Assembly (NCBI RefSeq): GCF_019583405.1
Contig: NZ_SZUU01000005.1
Span: 124,001 to 188,000, forward strand
DNA length: 64,000 nt
Direction: 5' to 3'
Origin: Bacteroides fragilis
GTDB taxonomy: Bacteria; Bacteroidota; Bacteroidia; Bacteroidales; Bacteroidaceae
Shown: positions 56,884 through 64,000 of the stretch, piece by piece
Layout of the letters: every line of letters begins with the position of its first letter
Position numbering within the stretch: the stretch's first letter is position 1
The notes under the pieces: generated by a model
What the model saw: only the letters and a program-made list of their open reading frames with translations
Databases searched by the model: none
Told to the model about the DNA's origin: nothing
Translations under genes and position numbers: made by a program

Positions 56884-58194
56884 TTAAAATGTGATAACTC
56901 CACTGTCATCTATAGCCTCTTCTGTTGCTATCTCTTCTTCCAGTGCGGCCTTTGCTTTGATTTTACCCAAAGTTGTTTTGTCACGTAAGTAAGTAGGAGA
57001 GTCCTCTACCATGGCGATGATGTCATCGTTATCCAGGTCTTCCGGATTGAAGAGATAGATATGCCGGCGTTTACGCAGATTGCGTGTTCCGATTCCACTG
57101 GCACTTTCACCGTATGCTTTGCGGATGCGCTCTTTGTTCTTCTCCTTCTCTTCTTCCAGTTGCAACTGTCGCTCTTCTTCTTCCTGACTGCGTTTTTCGT
57201 GCAGGTCGTCCATGCCCGGTACGTCTTCTACACCGAAACCGGTAGCCAATACGGTGATTTTTACTTTCGTATCCAGTGAGTTGTCCATAGCCACACCCCA
57301 GATCACTTCCACACCTTCGCGGAATTTGCTCATGAACTCGTGTACTTCGTTCATTTCTTCCATCATCAATTCGGAAGCAGGACAGAAGGAGACGTTCAGC
57401 ATTACCTTCTTGGCGTTGAAAATATCATTATTATTGAGCAAAGGTGAATGCAGTGCATCGTCTATTGCTTTGGTTACACGGTTTTCTCCTTCGCCGAATC
57501 CGGTACTCATGATGGCTACGCCGCCATCCTTGAGAATCGTTTTCACATCTGCAAAGTCCAGGTTGACCGTACCTCGCATGGTGATAATTTCGGCTATGCT
57601 CTTGGCTGCGATTGATAACGTATCATCTGCCTTGCCGAATGCATTCATAAAAGTCAGGTCGGAGTAGATTTCACGTAGGCGTTCATTGTTGATCACCAGC
57701 AAAGCATCTACGTGTTGTGCGATGCGTTCTACACCGTCCAGAGCCTGAATAATTTTCTTTTCGCCTTCAAAAATGAAAGGGATGGTAACGATTCCGACAG
57801 TCAGGATGTCCATCTCTTTAGCGATACGGGCGATGACGGGAGCGGCTCCGGTTCCGGTTCCTCCACCCATTCCGGCAGTGATAAATACCATTTTGGTGCC
57901 ATCGTTCAGCAGAGTTTTGATGTCTTCGATGCTCTCTTCGGCAGCATCACGTGCACGCTCCGGACGGTTTCCGGCACCGAGTCCTTGCGTGATGGAACGT
58001 CCCAGTTGCAGTTTGACCGGTACAGGAGACTCAGCCAATGCCTGGTTGTCGGTATTGCAGAGAACGAATGTTACGTCGTGTATGCCTTCCCGGTACATGT
58101 GGTTGACGGCGTTACCTCCACCACCTCCTACACCAATCACTTTGATGATTTTCGGTGAATCTGTAGGGAAATCGAATTGTACTATCTCGTCCAT
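56884..58194 (-). CDS. ftsZ: Cell division protein FtsZ
   Basis: A 436-residue tubulin-like GTPase that forms the division ring. GTP-binding elements are GVGGGGGNAVNHM (21-33) and the tubulin signature GGGTGTGAAP (110-119). The core ends near residue 325; a charged linker follows (HEKRSQEEEERQLQLEEEKEKNKERIRKAYG) and then a C-terminal region with RKRRHIYLFNPEDLDNDDII. No exact copy of the usual short C-terminal FtsA-binding peptide is obvious at the end (DDSGVITF). Confidence 0.97.
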   Translation of the reverse strand: MDEIVQFDFPTDSPKIIKVIGVGGGGGNAVNHMYREGIHDVTFVLCNTDNQALAESPVPVKLQLGRSITQGLGAGNRPERARDAAEESIEDIKTLLNDGTKMVFITAGMGGGTGTGAAPVIARIAKEMDILTVGIVTIPFIFEGEKKIIQALDGVERIAQHVDALLVINNERLREIYSDLTFMNAFGKADDTLSIAAKSIAEIITMRGTVNLDFADVKTILKDGGVAIMSTGFGEGENRVTKAIDDALHSPLLNNNDIFNAKKVMLNVSFCPASELMMEEMNEVHEFMSKFREGVEVIWGVAMDNSLDTKVKITVLATGFGVEDVPGMDDLHEKRSQEEEERQLQLEEEKEKNKERIRKAYGESASGIGTRNLRKRRHIYLFNPEDLDNDDIIAMVEDSPTYLRDKTTLGKIKAKAALEEEIATEEAIDDSGVITF

Positions 58195-58220
58195 ATTATA
58201 TTGTATTATGAATTATCACT

Positions 58221-59651
58221 TTATTTCATATCTTCGTCAGAGAAAATTTCATTAGAGAGTTTGTCGAAAGTCGATTTAAACCAGTTAGGTTTATTTCTTC
58301 TCTCTTCTTCCCTTCTTTTCTTCTCTTCCAGTTTGCGTTGCTTTTCTTCTTCTTTCCGCTTTTTCTCTTCTTCTTCTTTCTTCTTCTTGGCAGCGCGGGC
58401 AGCGGCTTCCTGTTCCTTCAGACTTTCGTCTTCTTCAAACATGTTCACCGGTTCGGGCTGGGGCTGAGGTTGTATATGCGGCTGTGGAGCGGGTGTCTCC
58501 AATAAACAACAATTTTCGTTGCCTGCAATAAGCAGTCCGAATAAGGTGTTTTGTGTACCGTCTTTCTTCACAACGTCTTCGTCTGCATGGATGGTATTGC
58601 GTACGAAACGTGCGTTTCTCACCTTCTCTATTTTACTCCGTTTACGTAGAACCTCGTCCAGGTCTTTCAGGTTGGCGGCCCCTCCGGTGATGATGAGTCC
58701 GGCCAGAAGTTTGTCGTCATATCCCGAAAGTTGAATCTGATTCCATACGTTCGCGATAATCTCTTCGGTACGTGCCTCGATGATATTATTCAGTTTAGCT
58801 AACTCTATCGTTCTATTTCCGTCTTCCAATTGGCAAGTAGCAGGTTCTTCGCCTTCTTCCTCTTCGTAGAAAGCATTGCCATATCTGATTTTCAGGCGTT
58901 CGGCCTCTTCTTCTTCCATCTGAAGGGAGACGAGGTCATGGGTAATACTGTTTCCTCCTAATGGCAGCACAGTGAGGAAGCGGAGGATATTATTCTTATA
59001 AATGGAAATGGTAGATGTGTCGGCACCAAAGTCGATCAGTGCGCAGCCGGAGCGTCTTTCACTTTCCGTCAGTACTGCATCGGCAGTGACCAGAGGTGAG
59101 ATCAATAGGTCTGCTATTTCTATTTTAGCCTGTTCGAAGCAGCGTTCCAGATTTTTCTTGAGCGAAGCACGTGCTACAATATTCAGAAAACGTCCTTCAA
59201 TGTGGCTTCCGGCTACACCGACAGGGTCGGCTTGAAGATTGTTTCCTATTTTGTATTCTTGCGGAGCAACGTCCAGTATATCCATATCGATCAGTGGTAT
59301 CTCGAGGTTCTCATCACAGATTGAGTCGACCAGTTCCTGAGAAATAATGGTTTCTTCTTCAAGATCGCGACTTACCACATTGCGCACCGTACGGAGCGAT
59401 TGTCCGCCGATACCCACATAGATCTTGGCAATTGAGTTATTGAGAGCCCCCTCCAGTTTATTGATGATTGAAGTCAGGCTTTGTGCTGTTTTATCCAGAT
59501 TATAGATCACTCCTTTCCGGATGAAAGAAGACGAATCCTCCCTGGCATAAGCTAATACCTGTATACTTCCATCACTATTCTTCTTTCCGGCTATGCCGGC
59601 TATCTTCGATGAACCCAGTTCAATAGCGGCGATAAAATCTGTTGTTGCCAT
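58221..59651 (-). CDS. ftsA: Cell division protein FtsA with charged C-terminal extension
   Basis: A 476-residue actin-like protein that ties FtsZ to the membrane. The ATPase fold begins FIAAIELGSSKIAGIAG; SHDA-like SHUT domain parts and ALIDFGADTSTISIYKN and LIITGGAANLKDL follow. Then comes a Pro/Gln stretch, a run of about 40 mostly Lys/Glu residues (coiled coil), and a final amphipathic helix (NKPNWFKSTFDKLSNEIF) for membrane binding. The KE-rich insert is longer than in the E. coli protein. It starts 27 bp before ftsZ, and a -7 element upstream may give it its own promoter. Confidence 0.95.
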   Translation of the reverse strand: MATTDFIAAIELGSSKIAGIAGKKNSDGSIQVLAYAREDSSSFIRKGVIYNLDKTAQSLTSIINKLEGALNNSIAKIYVGIGGQSLRTVRNVVSRDLEEETIISQELVDSICDENLEIPLIDMDILDVAPQEYKIGNNLQADPVGVAGSHIEGRFLNIVARASLKKNLERCFEQAKIEIADLLISPLVTADAVLTESERRSGCALIDFGADTSTISIYKNNILRFLTVLPLGGNSITHDLVSLQMEEEEAERLKIRYGNAFYEEEEGEEPATCQLEDGNRTIELAKLNNIIEARTEEIIANVWNQIQLSGYDDKLLAGLIITGGAANLKDLDEVLRKRSKIEKVRNARFVRNTIHADEDVVKKDGTQNTLFGLLIAGNENCCLLETPAPQPHIQPQPQPEPVNMFEEDESLKEQEAAARAAKKKKEEEEKKRKEEEKQRKLEEKKRREEERRNKPNWFKSTFDKLSNEIFSDEDMK

Positions 59652-59701
59652 ATAAAATCTTATTTTATTCCCTTTCGTATTATAGACTTATCTCTTTAAC
59701 A

Positions 59702-59709
59702 CAAAGGTA
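59702..59709 (-). promoter_or_regulatory. Possible internal promoter -7 element before ftsA
   Basis: The minus strand reads TACCTTTG at 59709-59702, a perfect -7 element 51 bp before ftsA. The nearest TTTG on the -33 side is too close (14 nt), so this is weak. Confidence 0.4.
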
Positions 59710-59727
59710 CGTTTAGCTGTTTACAAA

Positions 59728-60468
59728 TTATTGTTTCTTTTTTGTGCAGATAATCTGATTTCCAAATTCCAGGCTGATACGCGAATATTTATTCCATCCC
59801 ACCTGGTTGAGTCCTTTTTCGTAAAAGGTCTTCAAGCGTTTCAGTTTATCTTCAAAATGTTCCAGTTTACCCAAATAGATAATATGATTGCCTACCCGGG
59901 GGACCAATTCGATTTCTTTTCCGGGCAGCACGTTAATCTGTACAATCTGGGCTTCCCAGAACGGATTGTTTTGCAAAAATACACCAAACTTATATAAATC
60001 CTTCATTGCAAACGACTTTTCTACATTTCCGGTGACAATTGCCCGGTGTGCTACGCATTTTGCATCGGGCGGCATCATTTTTCCTTTGTTATCCAAATAG
60101 TAGTTTTCACCGTTGCTGCTCATGATGTGGAGAATCGGTACGCGTTGGGTTACTTCCACACAAATTTTGCCGTTTGGCGTTTTATAGCATTGAGCTTCAT
60201 TGATGAGTGGATGTTTATCCAACTCTTTTTCTAATGTTTTGGTGTGTACCCGGTCCATTTTCTTTCCAACGGGATAAATGCCTTTCTTCTGCAGGATGGC
60301 AGCCACCTCGTTCTTGGTAACGAAGCCGGCATTGAGTGTATCCTTGATCACTAATTCCATGTCACGGCATACCTGATGGGCAGGTTTGTCGTTGAACACT
60401 GTCACAGCTGCTACAAGGTAGGCTATGAGAAGTAACATGACGATGGTCAGAAGAATTCTTTTTATCAT
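59728..60468 (-). CDS. ftsQ: Cell division protein FtsQ
   Basis: A 246-residue bitopic membrane protein. A short basic N-terminus, one membrane helix (about 4-24, RILLTIVMLLLIAYLVAAVTV), a POTRA-like region (AGFVTKNEVAAILQKKGIYPVGKKM), and a beta domain with VEVTQRVPILHIMSSNGENYYLD. The position between murC and ftsA is the usual FtsQ slot. It connects cytoplasmic and periplasmic divisome parts. Confidence 0.92.
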   Translation of the reverse strand: MIKRILLTIVMLLLIAYLVAAVTVFNDKPAHQVCRDMELVIKDTLNAGFVTKNEVAAILQKKGIYPVGKKMDRVHTKTLEKELDKHPLINEAQCYKTPNGKICVEVTQRVPILHIMSSNGENYYLDNKGKMMPPDAKCVAHRAIVTGNVEKSFAMKDLYKFGVFLQNNPFWEAQIVQINVLPGKEIELVPRVGNHIIYLGKLEHFEDKLKRLKTFYEKGLNQVGWNKYSRISLEFGNQIICTKKKQ

Positions 60469-60499
60469 AAGGAAATTTATTGTTTTGACGATTTACAAA

Positions 60500-61894
60500 T
60501 TAATTGTCCGAAGGAACCATTCTTCGGGACAATAAGTCACAAATACCCGGAACATAGTTGTCTATGTCTCCTGCTCCCAATGTAATTAATACTTCGATAT
60601 GTTTTGCTTTCAGTACATCGAGTATTTCTTCTTTCTTGCACATGCTTTTTTCAATACCCGGACGTAGGTTGTCATATATCAGTCGGCTGCTTACTCCCGG
60701 AATAGGTTGCTCGCGCGCCGGATAGATATCTACCAGTATCACTTCATCGAGTAAAGACAGACTGTCGGCAAAATCTTTGTAGAAGTCGCGGGTACGGGTA
60801 TAGAGGTGTGGCTGAAAAACCGCAGTGATCTTTTTGTCCCGGTACAACTCACGCATGGACATCACGCTTTGTTTAATCTCGGATGGATGATGTGCGTAGT
60901 CACTCAGGAATACAATCCGGTTATTCTTGATTTTAAAGTCGAACCGGCGGTCCACACCCCGGAAACTGGCCATTCCCTGTTTGATCTCTTCAGGTGTGAC
61001 TCCGTTAAGGTGGGCAAGCGCCATCGCAGCGACACCATTCTCTATATTTATACTTACCGGTACTCCTAGCTGAATGTTGTCGATACGAATGTCAGGCCCT
61101 ACGAAGTCAATGAAGATTTCTCCGTTTCCGATGCGAATGTTCTCAGCATGAAAGTCTCCCTCGTCACGTGAGTAAGTATATATCTTCACTCCCTCTTTCA
61201 CTTTCGGCTGTAGGGAAATGCCTTTGCGGATAATCAGTGCTCCTCCGGGCTGAATCAGTGTGGTGTAGTGTTCAAAGCTTTCCAGATAAGCCTGTTCGGT
61301 GCCATAAATATCCAGATGATCCGGATCGGTTGCGGTAATGACAGACATATAAGGAGACAACCAATGGAATGAACGGTCAAATTCGTCTGCTTCAATCACC
61401 GTATAAGGGCTGGTTGAAGAGAGTAGCAGATTCGTTCCGTAATTTTTGGAAATACCTCCCAGAAAAGCAGTACAACCTACATGTGACTGATGAAACAAGT
61501 GGGCCGTCATCGTTGAGGTAGTGGTTTTACCATGTGTGCCGGCTACACAAAGTCCTTTGCTGGAACGGGTAATGGTGCCCAGTACTTGTGCACGTTTCTG
61601 TATTTCGAATCCATTATCACGGAAGTAAGTTAATTCGGCATGTTCCTGAGGTACGGCAGGGGTCAGGACTACCAATGTGGTAGCTTTGTCTTTGCAAGCC
61701 TCCGGTATGAGATCGATATTCTCTTCGTAATGGATCTGTGCTCCTTCTTCTATAAGATGTTGAGTCAGTTCACTGGGAGTACGGTCATAGCCTGCCACTA
61801 CTTTTCCTTTAGAAAGAAAATAGCGGACGAGGGCACTCATTCCGATACCGCCTGCCCCGACAAAATATACAGATTGAATCGTTTCTATATTCAT
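60500..61894 (-). CDS. murC: UDP-N-acetylmuramate--L-alanine ligase
   Basis: A 464-residue cytoplasmic enzyme that adds L-alanine to UDP-MurNAc, the first amino acid of the peptidoglycan stem. The N-terminal Rossmann part is VYFVGAGGIGMSALVRYFL, the ATP loop is GTHGKTTTSTM (near 117-127), and IEADEFDRSF, ATDPDHLDIYG and YAHHPSEIKQS follow. The start overlaps the murG stop by 4 bp. Note that murB and ddl are not between murC and ftsQ, as usual in Bacteroides. Confidence 0.96.
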   Translation of the reverse strand: MNIETIQSVYFVGAGGIGMSALVRYFLSKGKVVAGYDRTPSELTQHLIEEGAQIHYEENIDLIPEACKDKATTLVVLTPAVPQEHAELTYFRDNGFEIQKRAQVLGTITRSSKGLCVAGTHGKTTTSTMTAHLFHQSHVGCTAFLGGISKNYGTNLLLSSTSPYTVIEADEFDRSFHWLSPYMSVITATDPDHLDIYGTEQAYLESFEHYTTLIQPGGALIIRKGISLQPKVKEGVKIYTYSRDEGDFHAENIRIGNGEIFIDFVGPDIRIDNIQLGVPVSINIENGVAAMALAHLNGVTPEEIKQGMASFRGVDRRFDFKIKNNRIVFLSDYAHHPSEIKQSVMSMRELYRDKKITAVFQPHLYTRTRDFYKDFADSLSLLDEVILVDIYPAREQPIPGVSSRLIYDNLRPGIEKSMCKKEEILDVLKAKHIEVLITLGAGDIDNYVPGICDLLSRRMVPSDN

Positions 61895-63033
61895 GATTGT
61901 TGCGCTAATTTTATAACTTCTTTTGCAATAACGACAGCGGAATCCGGTAAAGCCAGGTGTGCAATGTTTTCACTGAGTTCGCTCAGCTTCTCGGCATTGG
62001 CGATCGTTTCCAGTGCTACCGGTAATAGCTTGTTTTCTGCTTCCGCATCCTTTACGTAGATGGCTGCTTGTTTATTCACCAAAGCCAAAGCATTTTTGGT
62101 CTGATGGTCTTCTGCCACATTAGGGGACGGAACCAGGATAACGGGCTTATTCAGCAGGCAGAACTCGGAAATAGACCCTGCACCGGCACGTGAAATAACC
62201 AGGTCGGCAGCAGCATAAGCGGCAGCCATATCTTTGATGAAGTCCGTTACAAACAGATTGGGTATCTCTCCCGCTGCTTTTACAGCTTCTGTCACTTGTT
62301 GATGATAAATCTTTCCCGTTTGCCAGATGAACTGCACGTCTGTAGTCCGGCGAATCAGTTGCAGTCCCGCAATCAATGTGTTATTGATGGTGCGTGCGCC
62401 CAGGCTTCCACCCAAAATCAGAATGGTCTTCTTTTCCGGATTCAGCCCGAAAGAACGAATAGCCTGTTCACGTTCCGGTTTTTCCGCCAGCAGATTCTGA
62501 CGTACCGGGTTACCTGTCATAATGATTTTATTGGCAGGAAAGAATTTCTCCATTCCGTCATACGCCACACAAATTCTTCGTGCTTTCTGTGCCAATAGTT
62601 TATTGGTTACTCCGGCGTATGAATTCTGCTCTTGTATTAAAGTAGGTACTCCCATCATTCCCGCCATTTTTAAAGTAGGACCGCTTGCATATCCTCCTAC
62701 TCCTACTGCTACCTGGGGGCGGAACTGCCGGATAATGTTTCGTGCTTTCCATTGGCTGCGTACCAATTTTAATAATACGGCGACATTTTTCCACAGATGT
62801 TTACGATCGAATCCTGCTACAGGCAATCCGATAATCTGATAGCCTGCATCCGGTACTCGTTGCATTTCCATTCTGCCTTCGGCTCCTACAAACAGGATTT
62901 GTGCATCGGGACGTAACTCTTTTATGGCGTTTGCAATGGATACGGCCGGAAAGATATGCCCTCCGGTACCACCACCGCTGATGATGACTCTTAAGGCATC
63001 ACCCTGTCCTTCTTTATTATTTTCTTTATTCAT
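61891..63033 (-). CDS. murG: Peptidoglycan glycosyltransferase MurG
   Basis: A 380-residue membrane-associated enzyme that adds GlcNAc to lipid I to make lipid II. The start is placed at 63033 (MNKENNKEGQGDALRV), one base after the ftsW stop; a longer in-frame ATG at 63057 would overlap ftsW. The first domain shows SGGGTGGHIFPA and VGVGGYASGP; the donor-binding domain shows LGGSLGARTINNT and RAGAGSISEFCLLNKPVILVPSP. The first dozen residues are polar and probably disordered. Confidence 0.96.
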   Translation of the reverse strand: MNKENNKEGQGDALRVIISGGGTGGHIFPAVSIANAIKELRPDAQILFVGAEGRMEMQRVPDAGYQIIGLPVAGFDRKHLWKNVAVLLKLVRSQWKARNIIRQFRPQVAVGVGGYASGPTLKMAGMMGVPTLIQEQNSYAGVTNKLLAQKARRICVAYDGMEKFFPANKIIMTGNPVRQNLLAEKPEREQAIRSFGLNPEKKTILILGGSLGARTINNTLIAGLQLIRRTTDVQFIWQTGKIYHQQVTEAVKAAGEIPNLFVTDFIKDMAAAYAAADLVISRAGAGSISEFCLLNKPVILVPSPNVAEDHQTKNALALVNKQAAIYVKDAEAENKLLPVALETIANAEKLSELSENIAHLALPDSAVVIAKEVIKLAQQS

Positions 63034-63034
63034 A

Positions 63035-64000
63035 TTACTCTTCAAATTTAGCATCACTGTTTAAAACCTCTGCCGTAGGTTCGGCCGCAGTCTGTGCCTC
63101 GCTTGCAATCGCCTCATTTCCTTCACTCTGGGTGAGCAGAGGAGCAGGATTTTCTTTTTTCTCTTCCAGATAAGCGGTATAGCGGCTGACACTCAGTATC
63201 ATGCCGATGTAGGCACAGTTGATCAGTGTACTTGTACCTCCTTTACTGATAAGCGGTAAAGGTTGTCCTGTTACAGGAAACAGTCCGACGGCTACCATCA
63301 TGTTCAATATGGCTTGTGATACCAACATCAAGGCAATGCCCATGACAAGGAATGCCGGGAATGTACGTTCGCACTTTTGGGCGATTCGGCCTGTCCGGAC
63401 CAATAGCCAGATGTAGAGTATGACTACAAAGGCGCCTCCTACCAGCCCCAACTCTTCAATGATAATGGCAAAGATGAAATCGGAGAATGCCTGGCTCAGG
63501 AAGTCACGCTGAATGGAATTTCCCGGTGCCTTACCTATCACGTTACTGGTAGCGATGGCAATGCGTGCATGAGCTATCTGGGCATCTTTGTCAATATCGA
63601 ATTTGGCTGCCGGAACTTCTTCTTTCTCCGTAAAGTTGGTAATACGACTTTTCCAAGTGTCAAACCGATGGAGGAACGGGATGTCGGTATCCTTCGGTAT
63701 AGCCAGCAGAAATACTGCTCCCAGACAGCCAACCAATGCCAGACCGCCCAATAACATGGCTAACTTCTTGAATGCAACACGTCCAATGAACATCATCAAT
63801 ACTACTACTCCGAACAACAGCATAGCTGTCGAAAGGTTTTCAGGAGCGATAAGCATACATACCAGTCCGGTCAGTATCATGATATACTTAAAAGCTTTCG
63901 GATTGGCCCCTTCATCATCCTGCTTTTTGGATAGAATGAAAGAAACCGCGATGATTACTGCCATCTTGGCCAGTTCTGAAGGCTGGAATTGTAGCCCCAT
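63035..64000 (-). CDS. ftsW: Peptidoglycan polymerase FtsW (N-terminal part outside window)
   Basis: About 321 residues of a SEDS-family membrane protein remain; the reading frame continues past the window end and the Met at 64000 (GLQFQPSELAK) is internal. The visible part has QPSELAKMAVIIA, several membrane helices, LSQAFSDFIFAIIIEELGLVGG and VTGQPLPLISKGGTSTLINC, the FtsW/RodA signature with its catalytic neighbourhood. The C-terminal tail is Ala/Glu-rich and polar. The position next to murG supports FtsW rather than RodA. Confidence 0.94.
   Translation of the reverse strand: MGLQFQPSELAKMAVIIAVSFILSKKQDDEGANPKAFKYIMILTGLVCMLIAPENLSTAMLLFGVVVLMMFIGRVAFKKLAMLLGGLALVGCLGAVFLLAIPKDTDIPFLHRFDTWKSRITNFTEKEEVPAAKFDIDKDAQIAHARIAIATSNVIGKAPGNSIQRDFLSQAFSDFIFAIIIEELGLVGGAFVVILYIWLLVRTGRIAQKCERTFPAFLVMGIALMLVSQAILNMMVAVGLFPVTGQPLPLISKGGTSTLINCAYIGMILSVSRYTAYLEEKKENPAPLLTQSEGNEAIASEAQTAAEPTAEVLNSDAKFEE

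Noticed and set aside
63034..63057. Longer MurG start at 63057
   Set aside because: It would overlap the end of ftsW; the ATG at 63033 follows the ftsW stop by one base and gives a normal-length enzyme.

Overview
The window looks like chromosomal DNA of a gut Bacteroides species (Bacteroidales, fragilis/thetaiotaomicron group). Evidence: a SusC/SusD polysaccharide utilisation locus with an ECF sigma/FecR pair, an NVEALA-type peptide gene, BF3164-like six-bladed propeller lipoproteins, a Bacteroides-type fucose operon, and many promoters of the TTTG-(19-21 nt)-TAnnTTTG kind. No species call is attempted. No phage, IS element, integrase, rRNA or CRISPR array was seen.

Layout. 1-2868: end of speA, argB, then an ECF sigma factor, a single-span partner and a DUF4252 secreted protein. 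3056-5967: two DUF2807 lipoproteins on the minus strand, a YgjP-type zinc peptidase, and a small membrane protein. 6193-14719: fucose locus fucR-fucI-fucO-fucA-fucK-fucP, followed directly by a membrane-anchored TPR/HTH regulator. 14890-17255: two propeller lipoproteins. 17297-28431: one long co-directional unit rimP-nusA-infB-cvpA-sufB-(outer-membrane protein)-sufC-sufD-sufS. 28725-29045: a YbjQ family gene.

29120-40398 (minus strand): an alpha-galactoside utilisation locus with GH36, ECF sigma, FecR anti-sigma, SusC (with STN domain), SusD and GH27. 40562-42408 (minus strand): a small cassette of an NVEALA-type four-cysteine peptide, a propeller lipoprotein and a CxxC lipoprotein. This is the best candidate for an undescribed system. 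42837-52579: membrane pyrophosphatase, an unusual palindrome-rich intergenic region, rnhB, corA, gpmI, a DUF3109 protein and a large AsmA-like protein. 52719-55223 (minus strand): gyrB, rpsT and tRNA-Glu. 55522-56250: recO. 56360-64000 (minus strand): yqeY-like gene and the division/wall cluster ftsZ-ftsA-ftsQ-murC-murG-ftsW, with ftsW cut by the window end.

How the parts work together. The fucose operon imports host fucose and splits it to DHAP and lactaldehyde, which FucO can reduce to propanediol. The PUL binds and imports alpha-galactosides under a trans-envelope SusC-FecR-sigma relay and cleaves them with two alpha-galactosidases. The rimP to sufS unit joins translation/transcription factors with Fe-S assembly. 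Points worth a second look are the NVEALA/CxxC cassette, a plus-strand terminator facing into the fecR-susC gap (possible antisense RNA), the GC-rich palindrome at 45331-45430, the outer-membrane gene inside suf, and a changed metal-ligand residue in FucA.
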